Source: Apiosordaria backusii
Lineage: Eukaryota > Ascomycota > Sordariomycetes > Sordariales > Lasiosphaeriaceae
Assembly (NCBI GenBank): GCA_030549205.1
Contig: JAUKTV010000010.1
Span: 558,001 to 622,000 of the forward strand
DNA length: 64,000 nt
Direction of reading: 5' to 3'
Shown here in pieces: positions 53,794-63,800 of the stretch (position 1 is its first letter; every line of letters begins with the position of its first letter). The position numbers and the translations under genes were made by a program. The notes under the pieces are model-generated. The model had not been told where the DNA came from. It made no database searches and saw nothing but the letters and a program-made list of their open reading frames with translations.

Positions 53794-56074
53794 CCTCCCC
53801 ACTCCCGCTGGACTTCTTCCGGCTCCTCCTCTTCTTCCCACTCTCCTCGCCCCCCTCTTCTTCCCCTTTGTCGTTCTCTTCGGCGTCTTTGTCTCTTCCT
53901 CCACATCCCCGCTATACTCTTCCAACACCGGCTTCTGCCCCTGTTCCCCCTCCAACCCATCCCCAGTAACAACCGCCCCCTCCGCCTTCATCCTCTTCCT
54001 CTCCCTCCTCGCTCTACTAGCCCTCGCCTTCCTAACAACCTCATCATCCATTTTGGCTCTCCACTCGCACTCCCCTGCAAAATCACAATACCCGCACTTG
54101 AACGCATCCTCTAGCTCCACTCCTCTAGGCTCTCTCTCGCCTTTCCACCAGGGCATGGTTTGGGCAAGGTACATATCCAGTGTTTCTGGCTCGACAAAAT
54201 ACGTCGTAGTGGAGATGACCCTTCCCTCTTCGCGGTCTCGTGCCTCTGCCTCATCAATGTCTTCGTCTATTGTGTCAGGGTTGAGAGACTCGTCTTCGCC
54301 GCGATAACGATATTCAACTGCTACTATCTGTCCAATATCTGATGCTCCGTGGGGAAAGGTGAGCTGCAGTTCGAACTTCAAGAGGCCTAACAATGATCGG
54401 AGGGTGCTGTATTTGAGGCCTTTGGTTTGTGCTTGCTGCCCAGGGGCGAGGCTGGGGCAGAGAAGTATGCCGAGGAAGTTGTGGTTGTTGTGGTGGTAGT
54501 GGTAGTGGTTGTCCTGACGCCCTCGGATTCATACCCCCATTCCGAGGCCCTTTCGGTTTCCGTCTCGGTCTCGGAGTCTTCTTGGGTGTCGAAAATCTCT
54601 TCGTGTAAAGCAGCCATTTGCGCCATAAACGAGTCAGAAAAGAGATCGTCTGGGTCCAGGTTGTAACGAGCAAAGATTTGGAAATAGTCAAGTTTGTCTG
54701 AGGCCATTTCGCTGAGAAAACGGTGGTAGAGGAAAAGTTGTATGAGAGACATGTGAACTTGCGGTTTAGAGGGCGGCTTGGGAGTGAGGCGGGTCTTGAC
54801 GTCGGTGATGAAGACCTGCATCCTCGCATCAGCATAACGTTGCGAGGCAGTGTTTTGGCTTCCGCGACTGCTCAGGGTCTCCTCTTCAAGTTCCGAGTCT
54901 GGATTCTCGTAGCTGAGGTAGTCGATGACTCCATTAACCAGGTTGCCGTCCACCATGCCCCAAACGTGTAGTTCACGGGTGAAACCGGCGTCTCGAAGTG
55001 TTCGTAAGCTCAGGATAACATTCCACATCTGGAGGCCGAGGGTGTCCACCTTCTTGGCGACGGTGACTGTGACGGGGTGGAATATTTCGCGCTCGAGCTT
55101 CTCGTGCACTTTTGTCCCCTTCTTCATGGCAGCTGTCGGTATCTTCCTGCCGAACGGGAGTCTAGACAGGGTGTAGTAGTGTTGCAGCTCGCACCACAAT
55201 CCAGCTGTTAAATCCGTGACAGACAACGGCTTTCTCGGGAAGGTGCGGAAGTGCTCGAGGGGCGATGGAACTACGCCATTGCGTTTCTTGATTTCTTCTT
55301 CCAATGCCTTTTGGGGATCCTCATCCAAGACCGACAAGTCTGTATCGGTGACTCCAGCAAGCGCCTGGCTCACTACAAGTCGAGGTGTCTGGTCAGTTAG
55401 ACAGGCGGCACCGTCGGGAAAAAGAAAGACTTACGGTCTGGGTAGTTGACGTCCGGTGCTGTGACCATTGTGGACACATACGTTGACTCGCTCTTGGTGT
55501 CGAACGAGACATGGCTGCCCATGATGCGGGGTGCGGCAGGCACAGACGGCCTCTTCTCTTCATAACCGCCCCTGTTCTTCTTGCCCACAGGCTCAATGTT
55601 TGACGAGCCATTGCGGTGTGTGGGCTCCTGATCGGGTGTAAGTTGAGAGATGTCGAAGTTTAGGTCGTTCTCGCTGAGGCCCTCGAGCGTTTCTTCGACA
55701 GCTTGGGATGCATCGGGATCGAAGCCTATGTCCCACCGTGGCGGAACCAGTTGTGATGGCTTGGGTTTGTTCTGTCGGGAAGAAGACGGTATTGCCGGAG
55801 GTCTAAAAACTGAGACTACTTCGGGTACTGGTGGTTTCCAAGAGGACGGGGCCTTCGAAGACGTTATCGGCTTGGGTGGGGAGGGTGGTGGTCGTGACGT
55901 ATGCGGAGCTGGGATGGGTGGTGCTTGTGCATTTTTTTTCGGTAGTGCCGTGGGGGCCGACGTTGGAGCTGGAGAAAGGCGGTCGCAAATGGAGACAAGA
56001 AGTGCCTCCTCCTCTGGGCTCAGATTGTACCCATAGTCGCTGTCGCTGTCGCTAAACGACTTGAAGCTCGACAT
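53758..56074 (-). CDS. EXO5: EXO5/Dem1-like exonuclease V
   Basis: Iron-sulphur single-strand exonuclease of the Exo5 (Dem1) family, acting in mitochondrial or nuclear DNA maintenance. Exon 1 is 56074-55435, then a 62-nt intron (GTAAGT...TTGTAG), then 55372-54519. The third exon, 54435-53758, is reached by a proposed 83-nt intron with weak donor GTCAGG; without it the frame ends at 54387. The product would be 723 aa. Motifs are LTAGLWCELQHYY (first cluster Cys), GTKVHEKLE, nuclease residues in VNGVIDYLSYENPD and FITDVKTRLTPKPPSKPQ (D-x-K), and KCGYCDFAGEC (remaining three Cys, C-x2-C-x5-C). The N-terminal 215 residues are disordered. A Thr-codon microsatellite lies in the proposed second intron. 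The C terminus ends inside a telomere repeat. Confidence 0.85.
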
Positions 56075-56290
56075 GACCTCGACTTCAGGACGGCATCCTG
56101 AGGTTGTTAAATCTGTTGAATCTGGGAACACTGGACTTGGGTTGGGTACCCAGTGGTTCAATGAGCTCCCGTCCTCAGCTTTGTCACGCCTGTTCGCGCT
56201 TTCTTCCCCGCACCTCTGCCGGGCAGCCGGCGCGTAGTCACGTGAGTTCGCTTCTTCGTTAAGCTCCGGTTTCTCGAGTCCTGTTTGACG

Positions 56291-56590
56291 ATGAGTTTAT
56301 CACTCACTCACTTGGCCTTTGACAACCTGGAAGCTCCCGTCACCAATAAACATCGAGTGCTCGTCCATCACCTCACCTCCATCATTAGGTCCCCAAACTC
56401 AAAAAGAGTTCAAACACCTGTCCCCAAAAGTCGTCGCAAAGATGACGCAGCCCTCAGGGGGTTTCTCAGGCACCACCAAAACGAGTTACGCGAGCTACAG
56501 GGGTTCAAACCCGCTAACCAAGCGCCACAGGTCTTGTCTCAACCCACGAATGATCCGCGAACCACTCAGCTGAGCCCCTCGCCAGTTTGA
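56291..56590 (+). CDS. Small hypothetical ORF between EXO5 and F-box gene
   Basis: 99 codons from ATG 56291, 216 bp from the divergent EXO5 start. It is polar and basic, with possible helix RGFLRHHQNELRELQGF. No family recognised. Could be a short gene or chance. Confidence 0.3.
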   Translation: MSLSLTHLAFDNLEAPVTNKHRVLVHHLTSIIRSPNSKRVQTPVPKSRRKDDAALRGFLRHHQNELRELQGFKPANQAPQVLSQPTNDPRTTQLSPSPV

Positions 56591-56764
56591 GGTGCCTGGT
56601 GTCTGTCCAGGAAAAATACGATGGGAGGACTCCAGGCAGAATTCCGTTTCTCGTGTTTATATACCCATTTCCATCCCCATCTGCAGCCTGGTTGATTGAT
56701 TCCCTGTTCAACCAACCATTCCCTACCTCCAGTTTTCCTGTGTGTCTCACCCGCCGTTGAAGAA

Positions 56765-57349
56765 ATGTTCCACCTCCGCCGCCGCAACGTTCCCCAGCTG
56801 CAGGACCACCAGCCGGGCTCCACACCGCCGAACCGGAAATCAACCCCGACGTCTTCCGGTCCCGTTTCCACCTCCGAACCGGCAGACCACGACAGTCGTG
56901 TTCATGATGCACCCCCAAAAAGAGAGTTTGCAAACCTGCCCCCCGAAATCCACCTATTGATCACCCAAAACCTAATCTACCCTGATGCTCTGTCCCTCAA
57001 ACACACCTCTCGCTACTTTTACCGGCTGGTCGACACGGGGGTGGAACTGAAAGTGGACTGGCTGATGGAAAGGAGGAAGCTCCACTTGGAGTGTCCAAAT
57101 AATCAACGGTGTGATTTGGGAAGTGATTTGAGGTTCTGCAGGGGGAGTGTAAAGTGAGTTTTCCTCCTCTCGAATACGAATCGGAATGGTAGTTGCTAAC
57201 ATGGTTTTAGACTTCTCATGCAACGAAGGAGGGAGCACATTGAATGCGAATCACGGCCTGGGCTGGGGTGTTTGATTTATGGTACTCAGACATGTCCCCA
57301 TGCGAGGAAGCTGAAGACAAGATTCAAAAGATGGCTGAGGGGTCGGTGA
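56765..57349 (+). CDS. Small F-box protein
   Basis: Exons 56765-57153 and 57211-57349 (phase 2, 57-nt intron GTGAGT...TTTTAG with GCTAAC branch) give 175 aa. After a Pro/Ser-rich N part, the F-box-like segment is FANLPPEIHLLITQNLIYPD followed by LSLKHTSRYFYRLVD. A short C part has paired cysteines (LECPNNQRCDLG, ECESRPGLGCLIYGTQTCPH) and a basic end KLKTRFKRWLRGR. This form, F-box plus a small Cys-containing tail, is common in filamentous ascomycetes. The partner substrate is unknown. It differs from the F-box cluster at 28-32 kb. Confidence 0.82.
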
Positions 57350-58110
57350 CGTTGGAGATGAGGTGGGTGTTGTTGGCTGCTGGGGTTGCGTTGTTGCCGT
57401 TGATTTTGATGGCTTGGGTGTGGTTCGTGGGGAACTTTGTTTGGAGTTGATCATGTGTTGTCTGTGACTGACAAATATGCTCTCTGTTTTGTTTGAACTT
57501 GTAAGATAGTCCAGCTACGGAACTAATATCCAATTCACACCTCCAAATGGGCATACGGAACCCAAAGTGCAGGCCGCCTGTATCGTTCTCGTCCTCGCCC
57601 CCATCATCACTCTCATTCTCATCATTAATCTTAACTTTCACCGGACAGTCACAAACGCTACCACAAATCAAATCAACGCAATTAGGTTACAATTATAGCC
57701 GAAGAGTTTCTTTTCGATATTTGACTTACATCACGTAGTAGGATTTAACGTCACTTTCCCACACCCAGCCAAATAATTGAACTCTTGTAAATAATAACCT
57801 CCATTCCACCATACTACGTAGCTACTACCTCCAACATCCACTCCGACATCGTAGACAGTTACTATCCTACCACCTTATAAAACCAATCATCTCCCACTCC
57901 ATTTCAGTACCTGACACTCCTCCTCATCCACAACCCTGACTATTCAATTATATCTTTTCATATAGGTAATCAGGGAAGTAGCCGGGGCTGTAAAGACTCC
58001 TAGCCCTGAGGTCTTCGATTATTCTCCATGATTATTCTCCAAACTTATCAAATTCAACCCCAATATCAATTGCCTGACCTCAACTCCGGCCAACTGCAAG
58101 CTAACCTGAT
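57350..58110. other. Intergenic region
   Basis: AT-rich stretch without recognised gene. A 12-bp direct repeat GATTATTCTCCA occurs twice at about 58016-58042. Confidence 0.5.
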
Positions 58111-59211
58111 TTAATCTGCGTTGTTGACAGCCTTGGTTTGACTTGTCCTTTCAGTACATGTATTTAAACTGTCGTCCCGGCTACTCGTAATGTCTGGGAT
58201 TTCCAGGTCCGCCAACAGAGCTTGAGGGTCTAGCGGCTCAAAGGAAGTTGGCGGCGAGAAGTAGAAATCGAGCGAGAAATCAGCCATGCTCCATCCCCCA
58301 AAATCAACGTCATCACCATGACCTGCACGAGAAGGCTGCTGCACTACCGAAACCTCTTTAAAATTGGGGTATTTATCAGTCCATAATTCCGACGTCGCCG
58401 GAGCGGACCAGAGGAGCGGTTCACTCGATGCGGTGCTGGTAGTTGACACGCTGGAATTGTCAGCTGTTGGCGATGTTGGCTCAAGGTAGTCTGTGTTGTG
58501 AATAGCCCCCCTCACTCGGCCGACGAGAGTGGACAGCGCCGACGACATCAAGCTTGGGAGTCGTGCTCTGATAAAGTCTGAATTTGCGTCGCGTGAGTGG
58601 CCGTGGGTGATGTCGAGAAGGATTTCTGACTGGTGTTCTCTCCAAAACTCCTGCATAAACTCGGAAACCTCCTCTATGATGGTCTTCTGGTATGGTGTTG
58701 TCGGTGGTGGCTCGCCATCAAAGAGAATGTCCCACATTTGGTGCCATATGTTCTCATCGGATCCGGTCATGCGGGCTCGTAACTTCCGCTGTTTCTCGGG
58801 TGGAATAGATGCGGTTGGGAGGTTCATTCTGCCTGTTGACTTTTCGGTGCATTCTCTCTGCCGGATGTGATGATCGCGTTCCTTGATGTCGGGAAATTTC
58901 TGTTGACAAATCGGGCAGTAGATTGAAGCTTCGTAGTGTTTGCGTGCGAGGTGCTGCTTTACGTCTTGAATGCGTTTAAGCTTGTAGGACGTACAATCCA
59001 TATGGTGGATGGGATCTCGCTTCCAGAATGGACAGCCCCACGATACGTTGGGAGTCCTAGTCCCCAGACCTTGACGTTTCGGTTGAATGCGTGCGGTTTC
59101 CTCGTCCTCATCGGCATCTTCGTCCTCGATCGCGCGCCTGCTACGCTTCCTGTTCTGCTTCTCCACAATCAAAGGCCGTGTCCGCCAGGTCGGTTTGTTT
59201 CCATAACTCAT
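58111..59211 (-). CDS. Fungal C2H2-derived zinc-finger protein, member 1
   Basis: Intronless 366 aa from ATG 59211. A basic, acidic-patched N part (RKRSRRAIEDEDADEDEE) could direct nuclear entry. The zinc region is CPFWKRDPIHHMDC, then DVKQHLARKHYEASIYCPIC, a ten-residue spacer and DHHIRQREC, giving two variant C2H2/C2HC fingers. Next is the family block WHQMWDILFDGEPPP and a long helical plus disordered C part (Ser/Thr-rich, acidic, DFGGWSMADFSLDFYF) that could be an activation region. This architecture is frequent in Sordariomycetes, with roles unknown. It is divergent from member 2, 602 bp apart. Confidence 0.82.
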   Translation of the reverse strand: MSYGNKPTWRTRPLIVEKQNRKRSRRAIEDEDADEDEETARIQPKRQGLGTRTPNVSWGCPFWKRDPIHHMDCTSYKLKRIQDVKQHLARKHYEASIYCPICQQKFPDIKERDHHIRQRECTEKSTGRMNLPTASIPPEKQRKLRARMTGSDENIWHQMWDILFDGEPPPTTPYQKTIIEEVSEFMQEFWREHQSEILLDITHGHSRDANSDFIRARLPSLMSSALSTLVGRVRGAIHNTDYLEPTSPTADNSSVSTTSTASSEPLLWSAPATSELWTDKYPNFKEVSVVQQPSRAGHGDDVDFGGWSMADFSLDFYFSPPTSFEPLDPQALLADLEIPDITSSRDDSLNTCTERTSQTKAVNNAD

Positions 59212-59813
59212 GGCGTCAAACAGTTTCGCATTCAGTCGCCAGATAGCTTGTAGTAAGGAGGATATGATGAAGAAAAGGTAGAGGTTGACACCGTACAGAC
59301 AAATAGGCCGATTGCCTTCAGAGCACGCCGATTGCCTTTCTCGGTTTTTTTTAGATCATTCCGAATTCCATTTTAAGTGCGTCGCAGAATTGCCATTAAC
59401 ATTTATGGGGGGGGGTTATTTCAGACAATTGTCCAACTTCTACTTGGCAACGCCACTCAGCGCCAATGCTTGCTCCTTGCAGCGCTCTCACGACGAGAAC
59501 AGATGGCGCCATGAGACGCGCCCCTGGCTTTTCGACATTTGTCTGAATTCAGGTCACCAGCAACGTTTGAGATCGCGCCTGTTCCCCCCATCTCCTGGGC
59601 TAGTCAATTCTGTTGATTCGACCTTTTGTCGTGAAAGCACTTCACGACAAATGGTCGGCTGGCAATGGTATAGGAGGCCGCCACGGCCCTGCCAGCTCAG
59701 TGGTGTCTTTCCTTTCTACTGTCTTTCCTCTCTGCCTTTCTCACGTTCTATCAGCACTTGAAATTATTTGGATTCGATACTTTGCTTCAACCCTATTGCA
59801 CGCAGCCGCGAAC
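59212..59813. other. Divergent promoter region of two C2H2-like genes
   Basis: 602 bp between the start codons of members 1 and 2. An open frame continues upstream of member 2's ATG but has no conserved content. Confidence 0.45.
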
Positions 59814-60986
59814 ATGCCGGTACAATCGAAGCCGACTCAGAGGTTGGTCTGTCTCTTCTTCCTCTTCGACCCATGTCACTATTTCGAATGCGCCTGCTAC
59901 GACTTGAAGGACTACGAGGCATACAAAAAGCATGTCCAGAGGCGGCACCTCTTGAACATCCACTGCCCTCGTTGCTTCGAGTCTTTCGACAGCGAGGATG
60001 CGAAGACCGAGCATATCAGGAGCAACACATGTACCCTCGTCGCCGGCCATGACAAACTTACCGAATCCGAATGGGCCGCCAGACAGGACTGCCCGAGGAC
60101 AAGGTCCTGCATTGAAAAATGTCAGTGGTTTTGGGAGCGTTACTTCAACTGCCCCGCACCGGATCCGGAGCGATTCTACTCTCAGGGTCCAGTTATCGAG
60201 ATAGCACGCGCCTTGATCGACCACAATACCATCCAATCAACTCTCGAGGAGCGCCTACCGCTTGAATATCAGAACATGTCGAAGGACTTAGCTGAGGTGA
60301 TTGGCGCAGCCCTGATGAGCAGAATCCCCGGCCCCGGCGGCCCGAGAAAGTACCGCGTCACAGTCGGCTGCAATCAAGGGGGTAGCAACAGCAATAAGGG
60401 CCCATCTGTTGACTTGGGAACCCCTTCGGGGCTGCAGTTCACAGGCACACAAGCCGTTGAGACGGAGCTTGCCGATCCGGAAGCCGAGCTTCTGCGGCCC
60501 ACCGCCAATCATGTCGCTCAGCCGCTGCCTCAGCAGGTATTGCTTGGTCAACAAGACGCAGGTTCGCCCATCATCGGAGGACCGTCCACCCATCCCGCCA
60601 CCGCGAGCAGTGCCGCTCCCAGTCTGCAACCCGGCTGTAGCTTCAACCCGGCATCGGTTCTTCCTCAGTACGCCGAGTCCGTCATTGATGGCCCCAGCAC
60701 CAAGAACGTCATCACCTACCGGGATGTGTGGGTAGCGCCCTGGGGGACGGCCGACGAGGTCTTGGGAAGGTTGCTGTCGTATCCGATTTCGTGGTCGAAA
60801 CCGGACGGTCCTAAGTGGAGCGACGTCTATGACTACATCGATCGGGACACTTTGTGGCAATCCTGGAACTCTGGAAGCATACCGACAGTGTTGATCCCGG
60901 TACCAATCCGCGAGACCCACGTCCAGAGTTTTGTTGAAATGGAATCTAAACTGCACGATTTGGAAGGCACAGGGGAGTTTCATTGA
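59814..60986 (+). CDS. Fungal C2H2-derived zinc-finger protein, member 2
   Basis: Intronless 390 aa from ATG 59814 (the frame is open further upstream without conserved content). The N-terminal zinc region is CLFFLFDPCHYFECACYDL, then KHVQRRHLLNIHCPRC and TEHIRSNTC. The pattern is the same as in member 1, with two closely spaced putative zinc sites. The following block CQWFWERYFNCPAPDPERFY matches the position of WHQMWDILFDGEPPP in member 1. The C half is Pro/Gly-rich and probably disordered, ending with an ordered-looking aromatic segment (DVWVAPWGTADEVLGRLL, WSDVYDYIDRDTLWQSW). Function unknown; nucleic-acid binding is possible. Confidence 0.78.
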   Translation: MPVQSKPTQRLVCLFFLFDPCHYFECACYDLKDYEAYKKHVQRRHLLNIHCPRCFESFDSEDAKTEHIRSNTCTLVAGHDKLTESEWAARQDCPRTRSCIEKCQWFWERYFNCPAPDPERFYSQGPVIEIARALIDHNTIQSTLEERLPLEYQNMSKDLAEVIGAALMSRIPGPGGPRKYRVTVGCNQGGSNSNKGPSVDLGTPSGLQFTGTQAVETELADPEAELLRPTANHVAQPLPQQVLLGQQDAGSPIIGGPSTHPATASSAAPSLQPGCSFNPASVLPQYAESVIDGPSTKNVITYRDVWVAPWGTADEVLGRLLSYPISWSKPDGPKWSDVYDYIDRDTLWQSWNSGSIPTVLIPVPIRETHVQSFVEMESKLHDLEGTGEFH

Positions 60987-62014
60987 AGAGGAGGACCTGA
61001 GTTGAGCTGAACGCGCTTGAGCTTGAGACTTCGTTGGGAGGCGTGTAGATGATGTGGGCCTGTTGTTGGGAGTTTTGACGAGTCGATTGTGATGATGGCT
61101 TGTCTCTTTCTTCTGTGTTTTTACTCTTTTTGCGAGTCCTGCATTTGGTTTCCCTTAGCCGTTGTGTTTTTACTGTCAGTCGTAAATACTGAGTGATACA
61201 GGAAAAAACATTGACCTACTTCTTTGTCCACGCGGCTGAATCGCTGGGAACAGTCCAGTATGTCCTCTCTATTTCGCTGCTGAGGCTGAGGCAGAAGATG
61301 GTCGGAGCCTGAAGAGACATTGATAACACCTCTTGGTATGGAGACACCCTCTCTTGGCGGGACCTCCGGTGACTCGGTTCATCGTAGAAATGGAGCAGTC
61401 GCCTCAATATGAGGTCCAATTGACTCTTCGTGGTGATGTCAAATGTCCGCTAGCAGAGCTTCGCCAGTGATGCGGGGGGAGGCACTTTTAATGCCGAGAG
61501 TTCCTCTGCCGAAACCTAGGTATATCAGTGGGTAGTCGGCAATGGGCCAATCATGTTCACCACACAATTGTGCCAAGGCAGCAATCGCCCGCACATTTGT
61601 GCCAGCACCGTTGCGCTGGGCTACCTTACGGCACAGTACATACGCAAGCCGCACAGAAAGTACCTACCAGATGGGTGCCACACACACAACTGTGATCTCC
61701 ATGGGCCTAAACACAGGCTTGAATCCTCAATCCTCACTAATATTTCAGTTGCGACGTCACGCCGTCAGAACATGCCTATTTGAATCATAGAAATGCGCCA
61801 CATGCGCCTACACAACCTTAATCATGACGCCACTCAGAGAATCCAGACAAGCTTCAAGCAGTCGATTGCCTTTTGAAATCCATCCAATTTTCCAATCTTC
61901 TCAGTTTCAAGCCCCTAGGCTGTGTCAGGTCATCAAGTATAAATACGGATTATCTGGGCTATCTCGACCCTTGGCCAACATAGGAACAGCCCAGATCAAA
62001 ATCTTCACGAAAGC
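60987..62014. other. Intergenic region
   Basis: 1.0 kb with no recognised gene. Frames at 61216-61419 and 61439-61654 on the minus strand are short and lack motifs. Confidence 0.45.
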
Positions 62015-63136
62015 ATGCCACAGTCCGCACAAAGAAAGTTTGTCCCGACCAGAGAGACTCGGAGGGACAACACCGCTTCGGCCCTACCTCTCCGATGTAG
62101 ACATGGATATTCTACGGTGGCACCGACAAAGCGGAAACGAGATCGGTCTGAAAGTGATGACGACTTCACCTCAACCGACTCCGAAGAGAGCACCGACCTA
62201 GAAGACGCCCTCGAAAGTGACTGGGACAGTGACTCCTCCGAGGAAACGACACCATCACAACCACAACTGTCTTCGGACCTCAAAAACCTCACACACCAAC
62301 TAGCAGACCGAACCCTCCCAGCCCTTACCCAATGGATCTCCTCCGCCCGCTACATCCCACCCCCAACACACAGAATCCCCCCTCAAAAACGATCCAAAAC
62401 CTCCAGACCGACCATCCTCATGGAAACCCAAGACCCAACCTCCCCCTCCACCATCCTCATCCTCCCCATCGACGGCTACCTCCCCCTAGCCTGCCCCTTC
62501 TCCATCTCCAACCCCTCCCTCCACAAATCCTGCACCCTCCAACACCCCCTCCACTCCATCCCCGACCTGCTCAAACACCTCAAAACCCACCACCCCAACC
62601 CCTTCTACTGCCCCATCTGCGGACAGACTTTTGACAACGAGCCCACCTGCGACAGTCACATCCGCGTGCGGTCGTGCACCCGTAAAGAGTTTGATATCGT
62701 CCGGGGTGTCTCACCCTCGCAGCTCAGAATGATCATCGAGCGGGATAATCGGCACCAGCCTGAGGAAGACAGGTGGAGGCGGATCTACAAGGTTTTGTTT
62801 CCTGGTGCTGAGCGCCCTCGGCCGGGGGAGGCGTATCTGAGGCAGGGGCTGCCGTTGGCTGTGGCGATGGCGAGGGATTATTGGGAAGGGAATGGGGCGC
62901 GGTTGGTGGGGGAGTATCTTGCGGAGGTTGGACGGTTGAATTCTGGTGGGGATGAGAAGATTCAGATTGCTGGAGAGGAGGGGGTTTCGGCGCTTTGCAA
63001 GGTTGTGGGTAGGGAGTTGGTTCATCGTGTTGTTGCGGGTTATGGTCGGACAGGTGGTCAAACGGGGGTGGATGGGAATGCTGCGGGGTTGGATGAGGAC
63101 AGATGGGAGAATGCGAAGGCGGAGCCACAAGACTGA
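62015..63136 (+). CDS. Fungal C2H2-derived zinc-finger protein, member 3
   Basis: Intronless 373 aa from ATG 62015. A basic cluster (TKRKRDR) and a strongly acidic Ser/Asp stretch lie in the N part. The zinc region is CPFSISNPSLHKSC, then LLKHLKTHHPNPFYCPICGQ and DSHIRVRSC. The shared following block is WRRIYKVLFPGAERPRP. The C part is helical (AYLRQGLPLAVAMARDYW). Layout and spacing match members 1 and 2, though sequence identity outside the zinc region is low. Codon use changes sharply within the gene: the first 60 percent is C-rich at third positions, the last part G-rich. Confidence 0.78.
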   Translation: MPQSAQRKFVPTRETRRDNTASALPLRCRHGYSTVAPTKRKRDRSESDDDFTSTDSEESTDLEDALESDWDSDSSEETTPSQPQLSSDLKNLTHQLADRTLPALTQWISSARYIPPPTHRIPPQKRSKTSRPTILMETQDPTSPSTILILPIDGYLPLACPFSISNPSLHKSCTLQHPLHSIPDLLKHLKTHHPNPFYCPICGQTFDNEPTCDSHIRVRSCTRKEFDIVRGVSPSQLRMIIERDNRHQPEEDRWRRIYKVLFPGAERPRPGEAYLRQGLPLAVAMARDYWEGNGARLVGEYLAEVGRLNSGGDEKIQIAGEEGVSALCKVVGRELVHRVVAGYGRTGGQTGVDGNAAGLDEDRWENAKAEPQD

Positions 63137-63800
63137 TACAGTGTATTTTCTTTTCGTAGGTTCAATCATGTAGTGTTGTTGGCTATCATAACAGAGGGTG
63201 ATGAGTGGGGACCGAAGATACTTCCTGAGAATAGCAGCAAATTTGATTTGATTTTGTCAGTTGATGATAGCAATGAACGTGAGACAACTGGATGTATTAA
63301 GTAATTGCGTTGTTCCAGCCAGTACCAGTTCGACCATTGTACAGTTGGCTAGGTAGGCTTGCCAGAAGGAGGAGCTACACGTACTGCGAAAACCGAAGAT
63401 TAGTTCAATCCAAAACGCTCCAGAGCACCTAGCTGTCAGCTTTACCTCAGTAGTTTTTGGCAGTGGAAGAAGAAAAGAAAACCCTGAAGCATAAAATCTT
63501 TTGAAATCATTGACGAAGATATCCCACCTAGGCTTCTAGTCTGTTCCATACAGCTAGTGTCGCATAACTATTATTGAATAATAATAACTAAGACACTGAC
63601 ACCACCAACACAACCTAACACCCCGCGAGGGTTCTTTCAAAAGTCCATTTGGTATTTAAAAAGAGACCACACACCGATCTATGATACGTATTACATTATA
63701 TACCACTAATTCAACACCATCTCATATACTCTATGCCCGCTTATGCACCGTCTAAAATTCCCTAACCCACTCCCTCAAACTATCTATCAACACACATCCC
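63137..63800. other. Intergenic region
   Basis: 664 bp, AT-rich in its second half. No gene or RNA recognised. Confidence 0.5.
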
